64,000 nucleotides of DNA from Niabella drilacis (GCF_900101395.1 NZ_FMZO01000005.1:1-64000), one strand, 5' to 3'. Shown: positions 50,287 through 58,647, numbered from the stretch's first letter. Notes: generated by a model not told the origin, from the letters alone. Numbers and translations: made by a program.

Positions 50287-50625
50287 ATGTATAAAGAATT
50301 TATAAGAAAAGACCTGCTGGATAATGGGTATGGGGTGTACGGTAAAATATTGGATATCTACCGGGAACAAATGGCGTTCCTGGAAACCCCTTCCCGCTTT
50401 CGCCGGTGGCTATCTGTTGAACTCGATGTCCCTTTAGAGAAAATAAATCTTAGCAGCCTTAATTCGGCGCTGCAACAACAGCGAAAGAAAGATGCGCAGA
50501 ATAAGCAACGCACCCCACCGGTAGCCTTACCCCAGGCTGATCATGCTGTAAACAAAGTGGAAGGATTTCAATTTTCAAAACCCGGATCGGGCGATAAGAA
50601 ACTGCCACGGATCAATGAACTATAA
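50287..50625 (+). CDS. Hypothetical small protein of the mobilisation region
   Basis: A 112-residue hydrophilic protein: helical first part (YREQMAFLETPSRFRRWLSVELDVP) and a disordered Gln/Lys-rich tail. No family recognised. It is the last gene before the oriT-like hairpins, 9 bases after its neighbour. Confidence 0.55.
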   Translation: MYKEFIRKDLLDNGYGVYGKILDIYREQMAFLETPSRFRRWLSVELDVPLEKINLSSLNSALQQQRKKDAQNKQRTPPVALPQADHAVNKVEGFQFSKPGSGDKKLPRINEL

Positions 50626-50690
50626 AACGCAGCACAATAAGCGCACTCCAATTTCCTTTCACGGCATATAGGCGTCAATGAAGAAACTCC

Positions 50691-50706
50691 GGGCTTGAAT
50701 AAGCCC
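50691..50706. other. Small hairpin in the oriT-like region
   Basis: GGGCTT-GAAT-AAGCCC, a perfect 6-bp stem. Confidence 0.6.
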
Positions 50707-50790
50707 TAACACATTTAATTAAGATCAAACAAGCCTGATCCTGCGGATCTAAACCTGTTCGATCCGGTTTAGTGCATCGATTTTTCGGGA

Positions 50791-50842
50791 GCCAGCTATG
50801 TTCTCGTAGGCTCGTAACCTCACCTACTTCGAACATGCTGGC
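50791..50842. other. oriT-like hairpin
   Basis: GCCAGC at 50791 pairs with GCTGGC at 50837, with TGTTC/GAACA and GTAGG/CCTAC continuing inward around a short loop, giving a long imperfect stem. It precedes MobC and the relaxase by 75 bases, the usual place for an origin of transfer. Confidence 0.6.
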
Positions 50843-50875
50843 CCATTCATGCCGCTTTAGGGCGGCATTCATGGG
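50842..50875. other. Second oriT-region hairpin
   Basis: CCCAT-TC-ATGCCGC pairs with GCGGCAT-TC-ATGGG around TTTAGG. It follows the first hairpin directly; tandem hairpins before mobilisation genes are typical of oriT. Confidence 0.6.
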
Positions 50876-50915
50876 GGCGCAAAGCGCGGTTGTTAAACTT
50901 TAAAATTAATATAGT

Positions 50916-51290
50916 ATGAATACACCAAATGAAAAGAACAAGGGCGGCAGGCCAAGGAAAGAAGTAAAACGTAGCTATCGGCTACGTGTAGCTTGCAGCG
51001 CATTAGAGCTGCAAATCATAGAAGAAAAAGCCAAACAGGTACAGCTTACTGTTTCCGAGTTTTTACGTGAAGCAGCTTTCAATAGTCATATTGACACCCG
51101 GCAGAAAACGTTGCCCAAAGAAGTTTTGGATTTCGCCGCCCAACTTAGCCACCTTGCGGCTAATATAAATTCACTGGCTTATAAAAATAATGCTGCACAG
51201 GCTTTTAATGCCTTTGAGCGCACAGAATTAAGGCAACTGGCAGCACAGGTAAAAGAGCTGACTCTAAATATTAAAAACTATTTAAGATGA
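50916..51290 (+). CDS. MobC/BmgB-type relaxosome accessory protein
   Basis: A 124-residue protein with an N-terminal basic region (GRPRKEVKRSYRLRVAC) and a ribbon-helix-helix-like segment followed by the conserved VSEFLREAAF and ANINSLAYKNN typical of Bacteroides mobilisation proteins that bind oriT. Its stop overlaps the relaxase start by 4 bases (ATGA). Confidence 0.85.
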   Translation: MNTPNEKNKGGRPRKEVKRSYRLRVACSALELQIIEEKAKQVQLTVSEFLREAAFNSHIDTRQKTLPKEVLDFAAQLSHLAANINSLAYKNNAAQAFNAFERTELRQLAAQVKELTLNIKNYLR

Positions 51291-52096
51291 TTGGTAAGGC
51301 GATTATAGGAAAGGGATTTGCCGGGTGTATCAAATACTGCCTGGAAGATAAAAAAATGGAGATGAATAGGGATCAAACCATCGTGCATAACAGAGCGGAA
51401 GTTTTACTCTTTAATAAATGTTTCGGTAATAAAAAGGAACTGGTGCGGGACTTTAATGAAGTTAGAAAGCTCAACCCCAAACAATCCAAACCGGTGTTTC
51501 ATTTTACACTGAGCTTTGCTCCGGGCGAGAAGTTGACCAGGGCGCAGCTGATCCATATTGTCCAGGATTGTGCAAAAGAATTTGGGTTTGTTGAGAACCA
51601 ATTTCTGGCAGTAGAACATAAGGATACGCAGCATCAGCATATTCATATAGTAGCTAACCGTATTGGCTTTGCTGGCAAAACAAATGTATCGGATAGCAAT
51701 AGTTATAAACGCATGGCCGAGTTCTGCCGAAAAATGGAACGCAAATATCAACTGCAGCAAGTGCTAAGCCCCAGGCGCTTTTTACCAAAGCAGCAACAAC
51801 TACTACCGAGGATTGACCAGCGAAAGGAACAATTTAAATTACAGTTGAAGCAAATATTACAGTCCTCAAAAACGATGGAGCGTTTTCAGCAAAAAGCAAA
51901 GGAATTACGTATTGAAATTATTAAAGGACGCGGTATTGCTTTTATGGATGAAAAAGGCATTAAAATTAAGGGGAGTGACATTGGCCTTTCGTTACAAACT
52001 ATCGAAAAACAAATAGAAAGCAATAACCGGCAAGCCTTGCAAAAGCAAACAGCATTTATCCAAACCAAACAACGAGAAAATACCATGGGATTATAA
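51287..52096 (+). CDS. Relaxase/mobilisation nuclease (MobB/BmgA-like, MOBP)
   Basis: The 269-residue protein has an N-terminal catalytic-Tyr region (KYCLEDKKMEMNRDQ), the FHFTLSFAPGEKLT strand, and VEHKDTQHQHIHIVANR, the H-rich metal-binding motif of MOBP relaxases. It should nick oriT and lead the strand into a conjugative pore supplied by another element, since no type-IV secretion genes are in view. Translationally coupled to MobC. Confidence 0.88.
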   Translation: MIGKAIIGKGFAGCIKYCLEDKKMEMNRDQTIVHNRAEVLLFNKCFGNKKELVRDFNEVRKLNPKQSKPVFHFTLSFAPGEKLTRAQLIHIVQDCAKEFGFVENQFLAVEHKDTQHQHIHIVANRIGFAGKTNVSDSNSYKRMAEFCRKMERKYQLQQVLSPRRFLPKQQQLLPRIDQRKEQFKLQLKQILQSSKTMERFQQKAKELRIEIIKGRGIAFMDEKGIKIKGSDIGLSLQTIEKQIESNNRQALQKQTAFIQTKQRENTMGL

Positions 52097-52125
52097 AACT
52101 AAAGAATACAGAAGCCAGGGAAATA

Positions 52126-52158
52126 CGGAGAATAACACTATTATTCTCCGCTTTTTTT
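52126..52158 (+). terminator. Rho-independent terminator after the relaxase
   Basis: CGGAGAATAA, a CACTA loop, TTATTCTCCG, then CTTTTTTTG: a perfect 10-bp stem with T tract. Confidence 0.85.
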
Positions 52159-52218
52159 GCGTATAAAAATAGCTAATGCGGAGAATATTCGATATATTCG
52201 TTGCATAAAACGCGTAGA

Positions 52219-53328
52219 ATGTATATCTATCAATTAGCCCAATGGCCTCATTTTCAATGGAACACGGAAGATATAGCTTCCTTACTGGCAGGCGTACGCC
52301 ATCAGCAGGGCCGGCTATTGGGGCGGATGGAAAACCTGGGGTTTAGCCTGCGGGAGGAAGCTACCCTGCAAACCCTTACGTTGGATGTGCTCAAATCCAG
52401 TGAAATAGAGGGCGAGGTATTAGATGCCGAACAGGTGCGCTCTTCTGTAGCCCGGCGTTTGGGAATGGATATAGCCGGTTTAGTTCCTGCCGACCGTAAT
52501 GTGGAGGGCGTTGTGGAAATGATGCTGGATGCCACCCAGCAATACCAGGAGTTACTTACTAAAGACCGTCTTTTTGGCTGGCATGCCTCTTTGTTCCCGG
52601 CAGGGCGCAGTGGTATGCACCGGATCGTAACCGGCCAATGGCGGGATAATCTGCCTGATGATCCCATGCAGGTAGTATCCGGCCCTATGGGACGAGAGAC
52701 TGTGCATTTCCAGGCACCGGATGCAGACCGGGTTCCGGCTGAAATGAAAGCATTCCTGGATTGGTTTAATACTCCGGACAAAACAGACCCGGTATTAAGG
52801 GCTGCTATTGCCCATTTATGGTTTGTGACGATACACCCGTTTGATGATGGTAATGGCCGTATTGCCCGGGCTATAACAGATATGCAGTTGGCCCGCGCAG
52901 ATGAAAGCCGCCAGCGGTTTTACAGCATGTCTACCCAAATCCGGGCTGAGCGCAAAGCCTATTATGATATACTGGAGGCAACGCAAAAAGGCCGGATGGA
53001 TATAACCCCATGGATCCATTGGTTCCTGGGCTGCTTGGAACGATCCATAGATGCAGCAGGCACCACATTAGCCGGGGTAATGAAGAAGGCAACCTTTTGG
53101 AAACAGCCGGCTACGCATACTTTAAACGACCGGCAAAAGCTGATGCTGAATAAATTGCTGGATGGGTTTACCGGTAAGCTCACCTCCTCCAAATGGGCAA
53201 AGATTGCCAAAACATCGCAAGACACGGCTATACGGGATATCCAGGACCTGATAAACCGGCAACTGTTGGTTAAAGAACCGGCAGGTGGCAGAAGCACCAG
53301 TTACCTGCTAAATGATGCTTTGTTTTAA
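52219..53328 (+). CDS. Fic family protein with DUF4172 N-terminal domain
   Basis: The ATG at 52219 is preferred to the TTG six codons earlier. The N-terminal DUF4172-like domain (WPHFQWNTEDIASLLAG) precedes a Fic core with IHPFDDGNGRIARAI, the complete HPFxxGNGRxxR motif with catalytic His near residue 206, and a C-terminal winged-helix-like region (SSKWAKIAKTSQDTAIRDIQDL). ETLTLDVLKSSEIEGE contains the inhibitory-helix-like S-x-x-x-E-G pattern. It is expected to AMPylate a target; cargo gene of the island. Confidence 0.9.
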   Translation: MYIYQLAQWPHFQWNTEDIASLLAGVRHQQGRLLGRMENLGFSLREEATLQTLTLDVLKSSEIEGEVLDAEQVRSSVARRLGMDIAGLVPADRNVEGVVEMMLDATQQYQELLTKDRLFGWHASLFPAGRSGMHRIVTGQWRDNLPDDPMQVVSGPMGRETVHFQAPDADRVPAEMKAFLDWFNTPDKTDPVLRAAIAHLWFVTIHPFDDGNGRIARAITDMQLARADESRQRFYSMSTQIRAERKAYYDILEATQKGRMDITPWIHWFLGCLERSIDAAGTTLAGVMKKATFWKQPATHTLNDRQKLMLNKLLDGFTGKLTSSKWAKIAKTSQDTAIRDIQDLINRQLLVKEPAGGRSTSYLLNDALF

Positions 53329-53390
53329 ATGCATAGTTTTTTAAAGAAAATAATAAAATGCGAATCGCGGCATTTGCAATTTAGATATTA

Positions 53391-54839
53391 TTATTGTTCA
53401 TCTAAAATCTCAAATCCTAAGCAAATTGTATTACCCCAACTTTTTGAAGCAGTTAATAACCTGAAATGCATATTTCCAAATATCCATTTTCGGATATATT
53501 CGTCATCATTGTACTTGTCATTTTCTTCCATTTTGTATTCTCCTCTGCCGTCAATATCTATACCCAGCATGCGATTTAATTTTGCAACAAGTAATTCGAT
53601 TTCGCGATACATCATAAAACTTGCATGACTATTCCTATCGCAGTAGAACGCAATAAATGAGATTTCTTCAGAATGAATAATTTGAAAACGGTTGAAGTAA
53701 TTAAAATAGGGATGCCCCGGTTTAAAAGTTTTTACTGATTCGTTTTTAAAAGGATCATTTCTATCATACAGCTGCATACTATGTTTTAAATCATGTTGAA
53801 TTGATTTGATAAATGTTTGTAATGTTTCTTCTTGGCCGAGCAACAACGTTCTGTAATTAATAAAATCCTTTGAAGACAAAACTTTTACCGGTAGACCTAA
53901 GAGTTGATAAACAATAAATGCCTTTACTTGTAAGCCTTTGTCGTCAGTAACAAGATAATCGCTAAAAGAAGCATACCATGCATGAAGCGCATCTGTATTC
54001 AGGCTATTCATATTGAATTTCTTAATTGACTTTCCAGATCGTTCCTGGGTTATATTAAACGTTTCGAGCATGTTGTAAGCATAATTAAATCTTTGATAAA
54101 GATCCTTTTTTTGATTATCCGAAAGAATGCTATCGATTAACTCTAAATATGATTTACCAAGCGTGCTTTTTTTAATCCTTTCATCAAAAGCCATTCCCCA
54201 ATTTTCAAAACTATAATCATCTCTATTCATATACGAAGAAACAAACCTTCTTAACTCAGTAAACTCCTTTTTATCTTCTAATAGCGACTTGCTATATGGC
54301 CATATGCTATTTATAAACTCATTCATGCTCATTTGAGGGTTATATCCGGGGATCATTTTGTTAAAAAGCGCTATACTCTTTTCGTCCATAGCAGCGAAAT
54401 TATGTTGACTCGCAATTGCGCCTATTGGGATATCCAATAACCCCTTGAGCAATTGTTTAGCAAGTTTTCCTTCTGGAAAATCATCAAGATCATTTAATAG
54501 AGCGTCAATATCAAATGGATTTTCAAATGTTTTTCTATAAGCGTCATAATCTTTTCCTTTGAATGCTTGTATTGGTGTTGCCAGATAAGGACCAGTAGCC
54601 TTATCACGTATTAAATCGTGCAAAAAATAATTGTCCTTTACATAGTTCCCCATTAAAAGCAAATCCGCTTCTATATATTCTGGCTTGCTATCTTTTAAAT
54701 CATCTAAATGAGCATCTGAAAAAGTAAAAAGCATTTTATCATTTAATGCGTCAAAGGCATTCAACAATTCTTGATTATAACCAGGATGTTTTGTGTTCAA
54801 GTAACGATATATATTACTATCGCAGTATACTCTTATCAT
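53391..54839 (-). CDS. PIN-like nuclease split by a large helical insertion
   Basis: The 482-residue protein starts RVYCDSNIYRYL with Asp7, and TFSDAHLDDL adds Asp42, as in PIN strand 1 and helix 2. The remaining PIN acidic residues appear far downstream: NTDALHAWYAS (Asp283) and DYLVTDDKGL (Asp299/300), followed by VKAFIVYQLLGLPVKVLSS. About 230 helical residues lie between. Residues after about 330 form an uncharacterised C-terminal domain. It may be an RNase effector. It is divergent from a TPR-HEPN gene with a shared short promoter region, so the two probably function together. The nuclease call is inference from motifs. Confidence 0.62.
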   Translation of the reverse strand: MIRVYCDSNIYRYLNTKHPGYNQELLNAFDALNDKMLFTFSDAHLDDLKDSKPEYIEADLLLMGNYVKDNYFLHDLIRDKATGPYLATPIQAFKGKDYDAYRKTFENPFDIDALLNDLDDFPEGKLAKQLLKGLLDIPIGAIASQHNFAAMDEKSIALFNKMIPGYNPQMSMNEFINSIWPYSKSLLEDKKEFTELRRFVSSYMNRDDYSFENWGMAFDERIKKSTLGKSYLELIDSILSDNQKKDLYQRFNYAYNMLETFNITQERSGKSIKKFNMNSLNTDALHAWYASFSDYLVTDDKGLQVKAFIVYQLLGLPVKVLSSKDFINYRTLLLGQEETLQTFIKSIQHDLKHSMQLYDRNDPFKNESVKTFKPGHPYFNYFNRFQIIHSEEISFIAFYCDRNSHASFMMYREIELLVAKLNRMLGIDIDGRGEYKMEENDKYNDDEYIRKWIFGNMHFRLLTASKSWGNTICLGFEILDEQ

Positions 54840-54856
54840 ACATTTCGTGCTTTATG

Positions 54857-54864
54857 CAAAAGTA
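54857..54864 (-). promoter_or_regulatory. -7 element for the PIN-like gene
   Basis: On the minus strand TACTTTTG fits TAnnTTTG, 18 bases before the ATG of the PIN-like gene. Confidence 0.55.
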
Positions 54865-54880
54865 TTACTAAATTTATTAG

Positions 54881-54888
54881 TACATTTG
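54881..54888 (+). promoter_or_regulatory. -7 element for the TPR-HEPN gene
   Basis: TACATTTG fits TAnnTTTG, 19 bases before the ATG. It lies within 20 bases of the opposing promoter element, so both directions are controlled from one 68-base spacer. Confidence 0.55.
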
Positions 54889-54907
54889 ATGTGAATAAAT
54901 TTTTTGT

Positions 54908-56437
54908 ATGGAACTGACTTTTGAGGATTTATTAGCGTTGAATAACCTTAATGAATTTGAACCTGACCAAGTCTGCAATATTCTTGCTATTATTTTTGAA
55001 ACAGGTCGTGAGCAGAATGATAAAAATGCTATTGAAAGAGGGTTAGGGTTTTCTGAAAAACAGAAACTGGATAATTTTAGCGATTATGAAAAAGCAACAT
55101 TTCATTACTTCGTTTCAAACGGTTGGGCGTATTTACAACGATTTATACAAACACTCAATTCTGTTGAATTTTGGGCGTTTCAAACACCTGAAATAGAAAA
55201 TCAGGTAATCCATCTGCGCATGGCTCTAACTCTTACTAATAATTTTGATAGCCCAGAATTAAAATCACAGATTCTTATCAATCTTGGTAACACATTTTCT
55301 CATATAGGTAGATTTGTAGAGGCCACGCAATATTGGCAGAAGGCTATGAGAATTATGCCCGGCTTTGGAATGGCTGTTGGGAATTTAGGGTTTGGTCTTG
55401 CTCACTATGCCAGAGCGCTTTATGATGAGGGGCATCGTTTCTTATTTTGTCAATTTGCGTATAAATATTTAGTAGAAGCCAGCACACGTGATGACGTTTA
55501 TAAAGAAGGGCAGGATGGGTTTAAATATGTAGCAGAAACTATCAAAGAGCGCTACGGTGCAGATAATTTAAAGAATATTAAACCTCTTACGGATTTCAGC
55601 TTGGGCAACTCCAAAGAAGAAACAGCATATAGGGAATGGTGTATCCAGAACACACTTTTTATTAATCCACTTAACGATTTTCTTTCTGAAAACATAGTGG
55701 GGCATGATTGCTTCTATCTGCCAACGATAACATTGGACTTAGACCAACCGCCTGTATATCATACAATATATAATCAAATAAAACAAGAGTATGTTAGTGC
55801 CCGGTTCCTTTATTATGAAGGGATTAATCAGACAGAAGTCCATTTTTCAGATAAAGAAAACAAGCAGATGGACACTCTTGACTATTCGCTATACTCTATC
55901 AATACTGAGAAACTTAAAATTGTATTCAGAGTGTGTTATTCTTTATTTGATAAGATTGCATATTTGCTTAATGAGTATCTACAACTCGGATTAAATCCCA
56001 AAGATGTTTCTTTCAGAAAAATATGGTGTTCCAAATCAAGAAAGAACAACCAGTCAGAATTAAACCCTATTATTATTAATTCACAAAACTGGCCTTTACG
56101 TGGAATGTACTGGTTAAGTAAAGATTTAGTGGAATTTGAGTCGCAATTTTCTAAGGCTATTCTCCCAGAAGCACAGCAGATTGCTACGATCAGGAATTTT
56201 ATAGAGCATAAATCATTTAAAATTGTCGAGTATGGTGAAACAGGCTTAACAGACAATGACCTGACTTTCCAAATAACCAGAGATGAATTTGAGGAAAAGG
56301 TGTATGTACTTATGCAAATGGCACGATCAGCAATTATGTATTTATCCTTTGCTATTCATATCGAAGAGCAAAAGAAGGAGAAAAAGCCTTCTATTCCAGT
56401 AACATTTTATGAATTAAAGGATGATTACAAAATATAA
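54908..56437 (+). CDS. TPR-containing HEPN (LA2681-like) protein
   Basis: The 509-residue protein contains TPR-like helices around residues 115-190 (INLGNTFSHIGRFVEATQYWQKA, FGMAVGNLGFGLA) and a C-terminal LA2681-type HEPN region. TIRNFIEHKSF gives Arg429-x4-His434, the catalytic R-x4-6-H of HEPN RNases. The HEPN domains of this branch often occur in toxin or abortive-infection systems. It is divergent from the PIN-like nuclease, so the pair may form one module. Family assignment is fairly confident, function inferred. Confidence 0.7.
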   Translation: MELTFEDLLALNNLNEFEPDQVCNILAIIFETGREQNDKNAIERGLGFSEKQKLDNFSDYEKATFHYFVSNGWAYLQRFIQTLNSVEFWAFQTPEIENQVIHLRMALTLTNNFDSPELKSQILINLGNTFSHIGRFVEATQYWQKAMRIMPGFGMAVGNLGFGLAHYARALYDEGHRFLFCQFAYKYLVEASTRDDVYKEGQDGFKYVAETIKERYGADNLKNIKPLTDFSLGNSKEETAYREWCIQNTLFINPLNDFLSENIVGHDCFYLPTITLDLDQPPVYHTIYNQIKQEYVSARFLYYEGINQTEVHFSDKENKQMDTLDYSLYSINTEKLKIVFRVCYSLFDKIAYLLNEYLQLGLNPKDVSFRKIWCSKSRKNNQSELNPIIINSQNWPLRGMYWLSKDLVEFESQFSKAILPEAQQIATIRNFIEHKSFKIVEYGETGLTDNDLTFQITRDEFEEKVYVLMQMARSAIMYLSFAIHIEEQKKEKKPSIPVTFYELKDDYKI

Positions 56438-56472
56438 TAAGGCCACAACACTACTCGAATTACAGCGTTGAG

Positions 56473-56520
56473 TCAGATGAAAAAAACATCTCCCCGGAAC
56501 AGTCGGATGTTTATATCTGA
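56473..56520. terminator. Inverted repeat between convergent genes
   Basis: TCAGAT to ATCTGA outside and AACATC to GATGTT inside form a stem with bulges and a 12-base loop. A bidirectional terminator is the likeliest role. Confidence 0.5.
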
Positions 56521-56548
56521 TACAGAAAAAGAGGCTGCCAAATCCGGA

Positions 56549-56989
56549 TTAAATAGCGCGTATTTCAAAAATCATATTTTCCTGGAAGAGCTCTGTTAAG
56601 TTAAGTGTAGGCAGCAGGTATTTATTAAACTTTGTGTTTTCTGTCTTCGCATGTAAAACACCTCTTGCGGTACCAATTGTTAAAACTGCAAGGTGCTGAA
56701 CAAAACCTTTCTCAAACTCAATTTTATTATCTTCTCTTAAACAACTTTGCCAACTCTCCTGCGCAATAGAAAATTCACAATTCACATCCAGAATAATAAA
56801 AGGCGCTTTTTCATTTTCAAAGCCAATATCAATACCACACCGTATATATTTATTAGTATGGTCTATATTAAAATAGAGACGGGAAGTTGTTTCCACCTTT
56901 GTGCCGGGCACATCAGGGTATGCGCTTTCAACAGTAGCAAATTGTACTGTATTTATTTTGGCAATCTGGAATTGAATATATTTTTCCAT
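56549..56989 (-). CDS. SecB-like chaperone of a toxin-antitoxin-chaperone module
   Basis: The 146-residue protein resembles SecB: a strand-rich core (IILDVNCEFSIAQESW), then GFVQHLAVLTIGTARGVLHAKT and the ending YLLPTLNLTELFQE, which mirrors SecB LPxxNF. Chromosomal SecB usually stands apart; here it is one base after the antitoxin stop, so it is translationally coupled. In known TAC systems it binds the antitoxin tail and protects it from degradation. It is separated from convergent HEPN by the hairpin at 56473. Confidence 0.75.
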   Translation of the reverse strand: MEKYIQFQIAKINTVQFATVESAYPDVPGTKVETTSRLYFNIDHTNKYIRCGIDIGFENEKAPFIILDVNCEFSIAQESWQSCLREDNKIEFEKGFVQHLAVLTIGTARGVLHAKTENTKFNKYLLPTLNLTELFQENMIFEIRAI

Positions 56990-56990
56990 T

Positions 56991-57476
56991 TTAAACGGCT
57001 TCTAAGAAAGAGGGTGTTGGGGCGCACTTTTCGAATGTATAAGCTTTCATCGAAATCAATGTAGTAGTCTTTGAAATTTCGCTTTGTTGAAAGTGAGGCA
57101 TTGAATAATCTGCTTTCTGATATTCGGATGTTTTTTTGACAACTACCTCTGTTTTTTCATCATCAAACTCACCCGCAATATTGGTTATGCGGATGCCTAA
57201 AGCTCGCTCTATTTTGTCTACTGTTTCATAGGTGAAATTTTCCTGGCCCTTTACCCATTTATTAACCTGCTGCGGGCTTACATTTAGTTTTGCCGCTAAA
57301 TCCTTTTGGGAAAGATGCTGGTTCTTTAATGCCCTTAATATTTGAATGGCCGTTAATTGCGATTTTAAAAGCCATCCTTTATTTTCATGCCTGTAATCGG
57401 CATCTTTAATCCAATCCGACTGTTCAACAGTTGCAACTTCTTTCAGTTTGCTTAAAATTTCTTCTTGATTTTTCAT
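56991..57476 (-). CDS. XRE-type antitoxin with long C-terminal tail
   Basis: The 161-residue protein has a helix-turn-helix at about residues 55-76 (LSQKDLAAKLNVSPQQVNKW) preceded by a helical segment, as in HigA-like antitoxins. The last 40 residues, with exposed aromatic and hydrophobic residues ending TPSFLEAV, fit a chaperone-addiction tail as in HigA1-type TACs. The gene lies 8 bases after the toxin and one base before the chaperone. Confidence 0.8.
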   Translation of the reverse strand: MKNQEEILSKLKEVATVEQSDWIKDADYRHENKGWLLKSQLTAIQILRALKNQHLSQKDLAAKLNVSPQQVNKWVKGQENFTYETVDKIERALGIRITNIAGEFDDEKTEVVVKKTSEYQKADYSMPHFQQSEISKTTTLISMKAYTFEKCAPTPSFLEAV

Positions 57477-57484
57477 AATAAGAA

Positions 57485-58045
57485 CTATTGATTTTGAATT
57501 TCAAGATAGCCAAAATCATCTTCCTCTATTATTCCCTCATCTTTGAGGTCTTGCGCTACTTTTGTTAGTTTTTCCAATTCTTTTTTTGTGTGTTCTCTTT
57601 CGCTCATCGTAGCTGTTAATTTTATTGCACTTCCAGTAACAAAATAAATCGATTGACTTAATCGTATTGCATACAGTCGCAGCCAACTGCGGGAATTACC
57701 CATGCCATACGCTTTATTTTGCTGAAGTTCAATTTTTGTTTCTTTTTTATTTAAAGGACGAAAGATTACATCATTGAGGTTGTTTTTTTCCTGCTTGCAT
57801 AAAGCTCTTATACGTTGTTCAAATTCGCGGCTTTCTTTCAGCGTTTGCGCTATTGCTTCATCTACAGAGGGACAGTTATAAAATCCATTTTCCAGGTCTG
57901 CTTTATGCTCCTCAAAAAAATCGTGCAGGTATTCCACATCCTGCCATTGATTAAATGCTTTTTGGTACTCATCTTGCGTTTCTCCATCAAACTTTACGGC
58001 GTAAAGTTTATTGTTTGGAAACACAAATATAGAGCAAAATGTCAT
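57485..58045 (-). CDS. HigB/RelE-like toxin candidate of the TAC module
   Basis: The 186-residue protein has a helical middle part and the segment WLRLYAIRLSQSIYFVTGSAIKLT (about 121-143), resembling the core strands of RelE/ParE/HigB toxins. The last 35 residues are acidic (DEGIIEEDDFGYLE). It is longer than classical HigB, about 90-110 residues. It precedes an XRE antitoxin and SecB-like chaperone in one operon, the toxin-antitoxin-chaperone order known from HigBA1-SecB. Toxicity is inferred. Confidence 0.65.
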   Translation of the reverse strand: MTFCSIFVFPNNKLYAVKFDGETQDEYQKAFNQWQDVEYLHDFFEEHKADLENGFYNCPSVDEAIAQTLKESREFEQRIRALCKQEKNNLNDVIFRPLNKKETKIELQQNKAYGMGNSRSWLRLYAIRLSQSIYFVTGSAIKLTATMSEREHTKKELEKLTKVAQDLKDEGIIEEDDFGYLEIQNQ

Positions 58046-58072
58046 AAAATCAACTTATGGGTTTATTTTTTG

Positions 58073-58080
58073 CAAATTTA
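58073..58080 (-). promoter_or_regulatory. -7 element of the TAC operon promoter
   Basis: On the minus strand TAAATTTG fits TAnnTTTG, 28 bases before the toxin ATG. Confidence 0.55.
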
Positions 58081-58218
58081 CAGTTTCGTGCTAATAATGT
58101 GCTTAAAAGCTGGTGTAGAAAATTAGATTTGATTGAAATTTATTAAAAATTTCATTATCAATAGGTTATCTATTTTTAATTTTAAAGGCGTCTACTAAGA
58201 CTTCTCCAAAACATAAAA

Positions 58219-58647
58219 TCACTTCACTTTCTCCAGCAGCTTCTGCAAAAGCTCCATTTTCTCCTTTTCAGCCTGTAACAGGCGCTCGTATAATTTCCGG
58301 TTTTCGGCAATCTCTTCCGCCCATTTATCTATGGGGTTGAATGTGCAGTGAAAGTTGGCTTGTGAGTTTTCGGTGAATGTATTAGCTACAGCACTATCGT
58401 GAAATGTATTGGCAATAATATTCACGGCCTGCTCTTCATCAAAATTTGTGATTGCCTCTACAGGTACTTTTAATACCTCAGAGATTTGCTTTAGCAAAGG
58501 CTCTTCAATTACTTCCTTCTGCTCCAACAGTGATATTTTACGCTGGTTCCAATCATCACCTAAATCCAAAGCCAATGCTTCTTGCTTTATGCCCAGCATT
58601 TCCCTGAACCGCTTTACATTTCTGCCCTGATGTATTGTTTTCTCCAT
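58219..58647 (-). CDS. XRE family transcriptional regulator
   Basis: The 142-residue protein has an N-terminal helix-turn-helix (FREMLGIKQEALALDLG, then ISLLEQKEVIEEPLLKQI) and a C-terminal coiled coil (LYERLLQAEKEKMELLQKLLEKV). Such proteins are common on Bacteroidota mobile elements and may regulate mobilisation. Divergent from the following basic small-protein gene. Confidence 0.82.
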   Translation of the reverse strand: MEKTIHQGRNVKRFREMLGIKQEALALDLGDDWNQRKISLLEQKEVIEEPLLKQISEVLKVPVEAITNFDEEQAVNIIANTFHDSAVANTFTENSQANFHCTFNPIDKWAEEIAENRKLYERLLQAEKEKMELLQKLLEKVK

